Below are positions 6,360 through 14,864 of a stretch of DNA of 31,629 bases, piece after piece. The position numbers and the translations under genes are program-made. The notes under the pieces were generated by a model. It worked only from the letters and a program-made list of their open reading frames with translations, searched no databases and was not told the DNA's origin. The stretch is from Paludibacter sp. UBA5753 (GTDB lineage: Bacteria > Bacteroidota > Bacteroidia > Bacteroidales > Paludibacteraceae): NCBI GenBank assembly GCA_002427615.1, contig DIFH01000144.1, forward strand, positions 58,178-89,806. The letters are read 5' to 3'. The first letter of the stretch is position 1, and each line of letters opens with the position of its first letter.

Positions 6360-8588
6360 ATGAAGAAAAGTATTGTTATCATGTTAATGTCGGCTATCAT
6401 CATTCTGCCGGCCTGCTCTTCAAAGAAATCGACAGAAGAATCAAAAATCGATCAGAAAGTTGATTCGGTATTGAGTTTAATGACTCTCGAAGAAAAAGTC
6501 GGTCAAATGGTTCTTTATACCAGTGATTGGGATGTAACCGGACCTACCCTCAAAAGTGGTTACATGGATGATATACGCAAAGGTCATTGTGGCAATATAT
6601 TCAATGCGCATACGACGGCATACACACGCAAACTTCAAAAAATTGCCGTCGAGGAATCAAGATTAGGTATTCCATTGTTGTTTGGTTATGATGTGATCCA
6701 CGGGCACAAAACGATTTTCCCGATTTCGTTGGGCGAATCGGCCTCGTGGGATTTACAAGCTATCGAAAAAGGAGCGCGCGTGGCGGCTATCGAAGCTGCA
6801 GCTTCGGGCATTAACTGGACTTTTGCTCCCATGTGCGATATTTCCGTTGAACCCCGTTGGGGACGCGTTTCGGAAGGAGCGGGCGAAGATCCTTTTCTGG
6901 GTGCAAAAGTTGCTGCTGCTCGTGTTCGTGGTTTTCAGGGAAAAGACAATAACCTGTCCGATTCACTCACCATACTCGCCTGCGTGAAACATTTTGCAGC
7001 TTACGGCGCTCCGCAAGCCGGACGCGATTATAATACGGTTGATATGTCCAAACGTGTTTTTCTCGACACTTATCTCCCCCCTTACAAAGCCGCTATCGAT
7101 GCCGGCGCTATGAGCGTTATGACTTCGTTCAACGAATTGGATGGCGTTCCGTCCACCGGAAATAAATACTTACTTACCGATTTATTGCGCGGCGAAATGG
7201 GCTTTAAAGGTTTGGTTGTTACCGATTATACGTCTATCAACGAAATGGTAAATCATGGCGTGGCTGCCAATGAAGCAGAAGCCGGATTGCTGGCGGTGAA
7301 AGCCGGTGTGGACATGGACATGCAGGGCGAAGTTTATTTCAAATACCTCAAACAACAAGTAGAAGATGGTTTGGTTGATGAAAAACTGATTGATGCTGCC
7401 GTTCGTCGGGTTTTACGTGTGAAGTTTATGCTCGGATTATTCGACGATCCGTATCGTTATTGCAACGAGGAACGTGAAAAACGTTTGATATATGCACCCG
7501 AACATTTGGAAGCGGCATTGGATGTAGCCAAAAAATCGATGGTTTTGCTGAAAAACGAAAATCAGGTTTTGCCATTGAAAAAAGGAGAAAAAATTGCCGT
7601 TATTGGTGAATTGGCAGCTTCGACCCGCGATTTGCTCGGTTCGTGGAAAGCCGCCGGCGATTGGGATTTTATGAAATCTACGCTTGATGAACTGAAAGCA
7701 TACAATGGTGAAGCTAATGTAACTTACGCCGAAGGTGTAAAAAAAATGGGAGAAGACCGTAGCGGTTTCCCTGCCGCCCTGGCTGCCGCCCGCCGTGCCG
7801 ATAAGATTGTGATGGTCATCGGGGAAGACTGCGAATGGAGCGGCGAAGCTGCCAGCCGTACCAGCATTCAAATTCCAGGCGTACAAACCGAATTATTGGA
7901 AAAGCTGAAAGCATTAAATAAACCAATTGTAGTTGTATTAATGAATGGTCGTCCATTGGATTTGACACGCGAAAATCTGTTGGCCGACGCCATGCTCGAA
8001 ACCTGGTATCCCGGAACCATGGGCGGGAAAGCCATCACACAGGTACTTTTCGGCGAATATAATCCTTCAGGAAAGTTGACCATGACTTTTCCGCGCACAT
8101 TGGGACAAGTGCCAATTTATTATTATGCCAAAAATACCGGCCGCCCTATTTATTTGCCCAACGAAAAATATAAATCGAAATATATAGATTGTCCTAATGA
8201 TCCGCTTTTCCCGTTTGGATTTGGGTTAAGCTACAGTACTTTTTCTTACTCCGACATTAAACTTTCAACGAATGAACTGACCGAAAACGGCGAATTGAAG
8301 GCGATAGTCAATGTTACCAATACAGGAGGCATCGATGGTGAAGAAGTAGTACAATGTTATGTGCGCGATCTGGTAGGAAGTGTAACACGTCCGGTCAAAG
8401 AACTGAAAGGTTTTGAGAAAATTGCTTTAAAAGCCGGCGAAAGCAAAACCGTAACTTTTACAATTAAACCGGACATGCTGGCTTTCCATCGTTTGGACAT
8501 GACTTACGGAACCGAACCGGGTGATTATAAATTGTTTGTAGGCGGAAATTCGAGGGATGTAAAAGAAACGGAATTTAAATTACAATAG
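6360..8588 (+). CDS. GH3 beta-glucosidase lipoprotein, likely beta-1,2-glucosidase
   Basis: This 742-residue glycoside hydrolase family 3 enzyme has BglX architecture. It has a lipoprotein signal (1-19, lipobox LPAC with Cys19), the N-terminal barrel (about 35-370), the alpha/beta sandwich (about 390-600) and a C-terminal fibronectin-III-like domain (about 650-735). The expected nucleophile is Asp289 in GLVVTDYTSI, and the likely acid/base is Glu496 in EWSGEAASRT. Substrate motifs KHF and the GRVSEGAGEDPFLG block are intact. It releases glucose from the non-reducing end of beta-glucans. Because it precedes a GH144 enzyme, sophorose and beta-1,2-gluco-oligosaccharides are the probable substrate, as known for GH3 members in comparable Bacteroides loci. 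Family membership is certain; linkage preference is inferred from context. It is first in the operon. Confidence 0.9.
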   Translation: MKKSIVIMLMSAIIILPACSSKKSTEESKIDQKVDSVLSLMTLEEKVGQMVLYTSDWDVTGPTLKSGYMDDIRKGHCGNIFNAHTTAYTRKLQKIAVEESRLGIPLLFGYDVIHGHKTIFPISLGESASWDLQAIEKGARVAAIEAAASGINWTFAPMCDISVEPRWGRVSEGAGEDPFLGAKVAAARVRGFQGKDNNLSDSLTILACVKHFAAYGAPQAGRDYNTVDMSKRVFLDTYLPPYKAAIDAGAMSVMTSFNELDGVPSTGNKYLLTDLLRGEMGFKGLVVTDYTSINEMVNHGVAANEAEAGLLAVKAGVDMDMQGEVYFKYLKQQVEDGLVDEKLIDAAVRRVLRVKFMLGLFDDPYRYCNEEREKRLIYAPEHLEAALDVAKKSMVLLKNENQVLPLKKGEKIAVIGELAASTRDLLGSWKAAGDWDFMKSTLDELKAYNGEANVTYAEGVKKMGEDRSGFPAALAAARRADKIVMVIGEDCEWSGEAASRTSIQIPGVQTELLEKLKALNKPIVVVLMNGRPLDLTRENLLADAMLETWYPGTMGGKAITQVLFGEYNPSGKLTMTFPRTLGQVPIYYYAKNTGRPIYLPNEKYKSKYIDCPNDPLFPFGFGLSYSTFSYSDIKLSTNELTENGELKAIVNVTNTGGIDGEEVVQCYVRDLVGSVTRPVKELKGFEKIALKAGESKTVTFTIKPDMLAFHRLDMTYGTEPGDYKLFVGGNSRDVKETEFKLQ

Positions 8589-8627
8589 ATTACAGTTCAG
8601 CCATTTGGAATTATATATAAAAATAAA

Positions 8628-10208
8628 ATGTATAAAAAAACTTTTATCGTAAGCCTCTTAATCTTGATTTTGGCAAATGCTTTTGCTACGAATCCGAATT
8701 ATGTTGTTCCTTCAGGGATGAAAGGACGTGCATATCCGGCGCACATTGAGCTGAATTGGCAAAACAGGACTGGTTTTATTTATGAAATTTATCGGTCGAC
8801 TGACAAGGGCAAAAAGTTCATTAAACTAACTGAAACAAATTCAGACACCTACATGGATTTCTTTGGGCAAACACTGCAAAAAGAACAAACTTATATTTAT
8901 CGTATTTTACCGAAAGGTATCGCCCCAAAATCAAAAGATGCGGTAAAATTTGAAATTCAGATTATTGTTACTCCGGGAAACGATGACGATTTACTCGATA
9001 TGACGCAAGCTTACACCACCCGTTATTTCTTCGACTTTGCAGAACCAAAAACAGGGATGGCACGCGAACGGAGTAATGAGGTGAATGGTGAAATAGTAAC
9101 TACGGGCGGAACCGGATTTGGAATTATGGCTCTGATAGCCGGAGCTGAACGGAATTATTTAAGCAGAAGCAATGCGTATCAAACCATAAACAAGATGGTA
9201 AGTTTTCTCGAAAACGCAGAACGTTTTCATGGCGCATGGTCACACTGGTACGATGCCCGTTCGGGCAAACCTTTTAGTTTTTCGAAATACGATGATGGCG
9301 GCGATTTGGTTGAAACGGCTTTCCTTGTCCAGGGATTATTAACTGCCCGCGAATATTTCAAAAGCGGGAACGTAGAGGAACATCTGTTAGCGAACAGAAT
9401 AACTCAACTTTGGGAAACGGTGGAATGGAGTTGGTACACACAGGGAACTGATTCTCTTTATTGGCACTGGTCGAAAAACTACGGATTTAAAATGAATCAT
9501 CGGATCAAAGGATTTGACGAAACCTTGATTACATACATTTTAGCGGCGTCTTCACCCACCTACCCGATTGAACGTTCTGTGTATGAAAATTGTTATACTA
9601 ACTCAAGCTATTTTCTGAATGGCAAAAACTATTACGGAATAAAACTTGATTTGGGCATGGAATATGGCGGACCGCTTTTTTTCACCCATTATTCGTTTTT
9701 AGGGTTGAATCCGAATGAATTAACCGATCAATATACGAACTATTTTGAACGAAACCGCGCACACTCGCTTATCCACCGAGCTTATGCCATTGACAATCCG
9801 AAAAAGCACATTGGATTGGGCGAAAATTTATGGGGCTTCACCTCGTCCGACGACCCCTTGGTGGGTTACACGTCACACCATCCGGGCACGAACGACGAAA
9901 ATGGAACCATTTCGCCCACAGCAGCTATTTCGTCAATAGTTTATACTCCCGAGGAATCGATGCAGGTTTTGAAAAATCTATATTTTAATTCAGGTAACAA
10001 AACGTTTGGAAAATACGGATTTTATGATGCTTTCAACCCCGGCTTAGTCGAAGGACAGCAGGTCGTAAAAAGTTACTTAGCTATCGATCAGGGACCCATT
10101 GCCGTAATGATTGAAAATTATCGGAGCGGATTGCTCTGGAAACTGTTTATGCAGAACGAAGAAATTCACAAAGGACTTGAAAAATTAGGATTTAAAACAA
10201 CGAAATAA
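8628..10208 (+). CDS. GH144 endo-beta-1,2-glucanase, secreted, with FN3-like domain
   Basis: This 526-residue protein has a signal peptide (1-20, cleavage near ANAFA-TN), a fibronectin-III-like domain (about 25-110, HIELNWQNRTGFIYEIYRST) and a catalytic domain (about 120-526). The catalytic domain belongs to the family once called putative glucoamylase (PF10091) and now GH144. The characterised bacterial members from Chitinophaga pinensis and Parabacteroides distasonis are endo-beta-1,2-glucanases that release sophorose. Conserved blocks seen are GGTGFGIMALIAGAER, RFHGAWSHWYD, YGGPLFFTHYSFLGLNP and AIDQGPIAVMIENYRSGLLW. There is no lipobox, so it is probably periplasmic and acts on fragments imported by SusCD. 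It sits 39 bp after the GH3 gene and 33 bp before susC. Confidence 0.85.
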   Translation: MYKKTFIVSLLILILANAFATNPNYVVPSGMKGRAYPAHIELNWQNRTGFIYEIYRSTDKGKKFIKLTETNSDTYMDFFGQTLQKEQTYIYRILPKGIAPKSKDAVKFEIQIIVTPGNDDDLLDMTQAYTTRYFFDFAEPKTGMARERSNEVNGEIVTTGGTGFGIMALIAGAERNYLSRSNAYQTINKMVSFLENAERFHGAWSHWYDARSGKPFSFSKYDDGGDLVETAFLVQGLLTAREYFKSGNVEEHLLANRITQLWETVEWSWYTQGTDSLYWHWSKNYGFKMNHRIKGFDETLITYILAASSPTYPIERSVYENCYTNSSYFLNGKNYYGIKLDLGMEYGGPLFFTHYSFLGLNPNELTDQYTNYFERNRAHSLIHRAYAIDNPKKHIGLGENLWGFTSSDDPLVGYTSHHPGTNDENGTISPTAAISSIVYTPEESMQVLKNLYFNSGNKTFGKYGFYDAFNPGLVEGQQVVKSYLAIDQGPIAVMIENYRSGLLWKLFMQNEEIHKGLEKLGFKTTK

Positions 10209-10241
10209 AAATAATACTATCTAATTGAATTTTATTACATT

Positions 10242-13200
10242 ATGAAAAAACTACAAAGCATTTTATTGGTATTGTTATTGTTAAGTGTGCCAATTATAGC
10301 ACAGGAGAAAATAACTATCAAAGGGAAGGTAACCGACAAAAGCAACGGTGAGACCTTGATTGGAGCAAGTATTAAGGTTCTCGGAACAACTTTGGGTACC
10401 ATTACCGACTTTGATGGAAATTATCAACTTACAGATATTCCTAAGGGCAGCAAATTAGAGGTAAGTTATGTTGGAATGAAGTTGATAAGCGTTGATGCAA
10501 AATCGGGCGGTATTCTAAATATCGCATTAGAATCGAATACACAGGGATTGGACGAAGTGGTTGTAGTAGGTTATGGAACTTCCCGCAAACGCGACCTCAC
10601 AGGCTCCATTGTTTCTATCAGTGGCGAAAGTCTGAAAACATCGCCTAATCATAACCCAGTAAACTCATTACAGGGAAAAGTTCCGGGGCTTGTTGTAACA
10701 AATAGTGGTGCAGCCGGAGGAAGTCCCGATGTAAAAATTCGTGGCGTTGGTACTACCTATTCGGGAACACAACCCTTGTATATTGTAGACGGTATGTTTA
10801 CCGATAATATTGATTTTGTTAACCCGAATGATATTGTTTCAACCGAAGTGTTGAAAGACCCATCTTCGTTAGCAATTTTTGGTGTTCAGGGAGCAAATGG
10901 TGTTATAATTGTTACTACCAAACGTGCCGAAAAAGGGAAAATGTCAGTCAGTTACGATGGTTATGTGGGTTCGCAGATTTTGCATAACCGCGATCGGGTT
11001 AGTTTGACCAATGCCGACCAGTTTACCATGCTTTACAATGAGCAATTGAAAAACATGAACCCCGCTGCTGCCGAATGGACAGGCGATTTATTGGGGGGTG
11101 GAACCGATTGGCAATCGCAAATTTTGCGAAATGCTATAGTAACCAATCACGGTGTAACCATTGCAAACTCAACCGATAAAGCAAATACCGTTTTATCTTT
11201 GGGTTATTATTTACAAGATGGTATTGTTAAATACAATTCTTATCAACGCTTCAATGGACGTTGGGCTGGTGATTATCAAATTTCAAAAAAAATAAAAATT
11301 GGTAGCAATATTACCTTGACCCGCTGGGACAGCGACCCATCAGCCGCAAGTGTTTCGAATGCAGTACAAGCCATTCCAACTTATTCACCTTATGCTCCGG
11401 TTGAAGATCATAATCCTGAAAATATCGGTTCGTATTATACTCCTTCGCCCGGTATTCAAAAAGACGTTGCAAATCCTGTTGCAGTAATGGAAATTAATAA
11501 AGGAAATACCGAAAGTTATGGTTACCGTGCCGTAGGAAATGTGTATGCCGAAATTAATTTTCTGAAAGATTTTACTTTCAAAGTTGTAGGGTATGGCGAT
11601 TTGGGAGTAAGTTTAGGCAGTAAGTTTACACCACGTTTTGATGTAAACAATGCAAATTCGAACTCATCGCACAAAAGCGAAACTACACGGTTTTCACGCA
11701 ATTCGGATGAATACACGAAGTATCAAGCTGATTTTATGTTAAATTACAATAAAAAAGTTGGACTTCACCGCATAGGCGCTTTGGCCGGATATACCGCGCG
11801 AATTCAAGAAAACAAGGGATTTAATGCTTCCACCGATTCGCTTATCAGCGGCTCTACATGGATAGTACCAGAAGATTTTTGGATGTTGAGTGCAGGTGCC
11901 GACCAAAATCGTGGTAATGGCGACTGGTATTCTGCCGAGGCTTTCATTTCGTATTTAGGCAGACTAAACTACTCGTATGCCGACAAATATATAGCTGCAT
12001 TGACATTCAGGGCTGATGCTTCTTCAAAATTTGCTGAAAATTATCGTTGGGGTTATTTCCCATCGGTTGGTTTGGCATGGATTGCTTCCGAAGAAAGCTT
12101 CTTTGAACCACTGAAAGAAAAAATTAACTTCCTAAAAGTGAAAACATCGTGGGGTAAATTTGGTAACGATAAAATCGGAAATTACATGATGTATCCACAA
12201 ATTAATCCACGCGGACAGCAGGTGGTGGTTAATGGAGTAACCTATTATCTTCCGACACAGGCAAATCATCCCGATACAACTTTACATTGGGAGGTAATAA
12301 AAGAATATGATGCCGGTTTCGAAGCTCAGCTTTTTAACAACCGTATGAAGATTGATGTGGATTACTACAATAAATTAACAACCGATATGTTAGCTTTTCT
12401 CGAAACCTCTTCGGGAATAAACAGCGTTGACGTTACAAATATCGGATCAATACGGAATAGTGGCGTTGAATTTATACTTTCGTGGAACGACAAAATTGGT
12501 AAGTTCAGCTATGGAGCAAGCGTAAACGGTGCAACTTTGAATAACGAAGTAATTGCAATAGGTAATACTAACGCTGACATTGTTACAGGTAAATACCACC
12601 GCACCTCGGTAGGTCATTCGGTAGGAGCAATTTATGGTTATGTACAGGATGGGATTTTTCAAAATCAATCCGAAATTGATGCTTATTATCCCGCCCCATG
12701 GACATCGAAACCGGGCGATATCCGGTATAAAGATTTAGATGGCGATAGTAAAATTACTTCGGCCGACCGCGATTTTATTGGCCGAACCATTCCTACATTT
12801 ACGTATGGTTTTAGTTTGAATGTCGCTTATGCAAACTTTGATGCGAATATAGACTTTAACGGAGTTTATGGAAACGACATTATCAATGCTAAAAAATTAC
12901 CTACTTACGCGCAATTTAATTTTTACACCACATCGCTCAATCGTTGGCATGGCGAAGGCACTTCCACAGTAGAACCAGCTCTGAATACTGCTCAGGGACA
13001 TAATTTTGAATCGTCGACCAACTTACTCGAGAGTGGAGCTTACTTGCGTCTGCGCTCGGTGCAGTTAGGTTATAATCTGCCATTACAGGTAATAAAACAA
13101 ATAAATCTGTCGAAAGTACGTGTGTATGCCAATGTTCAGAATTTATTGACTTTCAGAAGCAATAGTGGATTTACACCTGAAATAGGAGGTTCAATATTAG

Positions 13201-13274
13201 CTGGGTCAATTGATAGTGGTGGCACTTATCCAATTCCTACGACTTACTCTCTTGGTTTAACCGTTAATTTTTAA
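10242..13274 (+). CDS. SusC-like TonB-dependent outer-membrane importer
   Basis: This 1010-residue outer-membrane transporter has a signal peptide (1-20), a carboxypeptidase-D regulatory-like domain (about 23-110, IKGKVTDKSNGETLIGASI), a TonB-box region (LDEVVVVGYG), a plug (about 115-230 with PLYIVDGM and LKDPSSLAIFGVQGANGVIIVTTK) and a 22-strand barrel ending in Phe. It lacks an STN domain, so it is a transporter and not a sigma/anti-sigma signalling receptor. It forms the import complex with SusD, which begins 12 bp downstream. The cargo is inferred to be beta-1,2-gluco-oligosaccharides from the flanking GH144 and GH3 genes. Confidence 0.95.
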   Translation: MKKLQSILLVLLLLSVPIIAQEKITIKGKVTDKSNGETLIGASIKVLGTTLGTITDFDGNYQLTDIPKGSKLEVSYVGMKLISVDAKSGGILNIALESNTQGLDEVVVVGYGTSRKRDLTGSIVSISGESLKTSPNHNPVNSLQGKVPGLVVTNSGAAGGSPDVKIRGVGTTYSGTQPLYIVDGMFTDNIDFVNPNDIVSTEVLKDPSSLAIFGVQGANGVIIVTTKRAEKGKMSVSYDGYVGSQILHNRDRVSLTNADQFTMLYNEQLKNMNPAAAEWTGDLLGGGTDWQSQILRNAIVTNHGVTIANSTDKANTVLSLGYYLQDGIVKYNSYQRFNGRWAGDYQISKKIKIGSNITLTRWDSDPSAASVSNAVQAIPTYSPYAPVEDHNPENIGSYYTPSPGIQKDVANPVAVMEINKGNTESYGYRAVGNVYAEINFLKDFTFKVVGYGDLGVSLGSKFTPRFDVNNANSNSSHKSETTRFSRNSDEYTKYQADFMLNYNKKVGLHRIGALAGYTARIQENKGFNASTDSLISGSTWIVPEDFWMLSAGADQNRGNGDWYSAEAFISYLGRLNYSYADKYIAALTFRADASSKFAENYRWGYFPSVGLAWIASEESFFEPLKEKINFLKVKTSWGKFGNDKIGNYMMYPQINPRGQQVVVNGVTYYLPTQANHPDTTLHWEVIKEYDAGFEAQLFNNRMKIDVDYYNKLTTDMLAFLETSSGINSVDVTNIGSIRNSGVEFILSWNDKIGKFSYGASVNGATLNNEVIAIGNTNADIVTGKYHRTSVGHSVGAIYGYVQDGIFQNQSEIDAYYPAPWTSKPGDIRYKDLDGDSKITSADRDFIGRTIPTFTYGFSLNVAYANFDANIDFNGVYGNDIINAKKLPTYAQFNFYTTSLNRWHGEGTSTVEPALNTAQGHNFESSTNLLESGAYLRLRSVQLGYNLPLQVIKQINLSKVRVYANVQNLLTFRSNSGFTPEIGGSILAGSIDSGGTYPIPTTYSLGLTVNF

Positions 13275-13286
13275 TACGTTAAAGTT

Positions 13287-14768
13287 ATGAAAAAGTACAT
13301 TTTATATATCGCTGTGATTCTTGTTGGTTTCGGGTGTACCGACAATTTTCTCGAATTGTATCCAAAAGGATATTATCATCCAAAAAACTATACGCCCGAT
13401 CAGGAAATAGATGCCAGTATTTTGGCCGAAGGCAAATTAGCCGAAGCGTATGCAACATTGAGAGCCTGGGGCTTTCAGTGGGCTGGGTTAGGTATGCACA
13501 GTTACACATCGCCGGATGCTGAAAAAGGCAGTACACCAAGTGATGGTGGTGAAGTTACTCAATTTAAGTCACTGAGTTACACATCGAGTAATGGTCCTAT
13601 AAAAGATTATTATACAAGCTGTTATAGTAGTATAGTGCTTTCGAATGAAGCTCTTGTTATTGCGAATTCATTGGCTGATAGTGTTGTAAAGAAGAAAACT
13701 TACATTGCCGAAGCATTATTTCTCCGGTCTGTTATGTATTACAGACTTGCACAGGCTTTTGGCGGAGTTCCATATATTACAACAGTTTTAGGAGCAAATG
13801 ATAAGATTCCGGCACGTTCAACCCGTGAGCAGATTTGGAGTAATATCGAAAAAGATTTATTGGTGGCTATTCCGCATTTACCTACACGCATGATGTTGGT
13901 TGCCAGTGGAAATGCTGGTCGTGCAACTCAAAATGCAGCGAGAGCCGTATTGGCAAAGACCTATTTGTATCAGAAAAAATGGGCTGAAGCCTTAGCGCAA
14001 ACTACAGCTATCATTACATCAGGCGACAATAACCTGAGTACTCCTTACGGCGAAATGTATACTGAAGCTAATGAATTTAACTCCGAATCGGTATTCGAAG
14101 TTTATTGTGAACAAAAACCTTCGGAGAAGATATTTCTCTCAAGCCAATACGGTCAGATTCAGGGTTTCAGAGGCATTCCTAATTTAGGCTGGGGATTTAA
14201 CGGACCAAGTCAGGCATTAATGGATGCTTACGAAGCTGGAGATCCACGCAAAGCAGCTACAGTTTTGGCCGACGGCGACATCATCGAAGGTAAAAAGACA
14301 AAAGCAGATGCAGCCGCTTATAAGTTCTTCAATAAAAAAGTATATGTAAGTATTGCTGAAAGATCATTGTATGGCCGCTCCGCAGATATTCAGGCATATT
14401 GGTTAAATATTCGCTTGATTCGCTATGCAGATGTTTTACTAATGCATGCCGAAGCTGCCTGTGAGTTAGGTAACAGTACCGAAGCGCTGGCAAAACTCGA
14501 AATGGTACGTGAACGTGCCCGTGGTGGAAACGCTGCCGTTTTACCAAAAGTTACAACGACAAATAAAGAAGAACTTCGAGCAAAAATTCATCATGAAAGA
14601 CGTATTGAATTAGCACTTGAATGGGAGCGCTTCTTTGATTTAGTACGTTGGGATGAGGCTAAAACAGCCATAACAGGATTTGTTGTAGGTAAACATGAAC
14701 TATTTCCAATTCCGCAAACCGAAATTGATAAATCGGAAGGTGTGTTAACCCAAAATCCGGGTTATTAA
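13287..14768 (+). CDS. SusD/RagB-family surface glycan-binding lipoprotein
   Basis: This 493-residue lipoprotein has Cys17 after the signal sequence (VGFGC) and then the SusD pattern CTDNFLELYPKGYY. The N-terminal SusD-like domain and the C-terminal RagB/SusD domain are both recognisable (AEALFLRSVMYYRLAQAFGGVPYI, LIRYADVLLMHAEAACELG, HERRIELALEWERFFDLVRW, ELFPIPQTEID). It acts as the lid on the SusC barrel and binds the incoming oligosaccharide. It is translated from the same transcript as susC, with a 12-bp gap. Confidence 0.95.
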   Translation: MKKYILYIAVILVGFGCTDNFLELYPKGYYHPKNYTPDQEIDASILAEGKLAEAYATLRAWGFQWAGLGMHSYTSPDAEKGSTPSDGGEVTQFKSLSYTSSNGPIKDYYTSCYSSIVLSNEALVIANSLADSVVKKKTYIAEALFLRSVMYYRLAQAFGGVPYITTVLGANDKIPARSTREQIWSNIEKDLLVAIPHLPTRMMLVASGNAGRATQNAARAVLAKTYLYQKKWAEALAQTTAIITSGDNNLSTPYGEMYTEANEFNSESVFEVYCEQKPSEKIFLSSQYGQIQGFRGIPNLGWGFNGPSQALMDAYEAGDPRKAATVLADGDIIEGKKTKADAAAYKFFNKKVYVSIAERSLYGRSADIQAYWLNIRLIRYADVLLMHAEAACELGNSTEALAKLEMVRERARGGNAAVLPKVTTTNKEELRAKIHHERRIELALEWERFFDLVRWDEAKTAITGFVVGKHELFPIPQTEIDKSEGVLTQNPGY

Positions 14769-14777
14769 TAAAAATAA

Positions 14778-14832
14778 CCCCTAACTCCTGAGGGGGATAA
14801 GGAAAAAAGTCCCTAACCCCTAAAAGGGAATA
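14778..14832 (+). repeat. Two copies of a CCCCTAAC-type intergenic repeat
   Basis: Two related C-rich then G-rich units lie in tandem, at 14778-14800 (CCCCTAACTCCTGAGGGGG core) and 14811-14832 (CCCTAACCCCTAAAAGGG core). Each can fold into a short stem. A third copy, in the opposite orientation, lies inside the next gene at 14901-14926. Repeats of this composition are common in Bacteroidota spacers. Confidence 0.6.
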
Positions 14833-14864
14833 AGAGATATTTGTATTGATTAATAATGAGATAA

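Noticed and set aside
7437..7886. 149-codon antisense frame within the GH3 gene
   Set aside because: It is a mirror frame of a well-supported GH3 sequence and has no features of its own.
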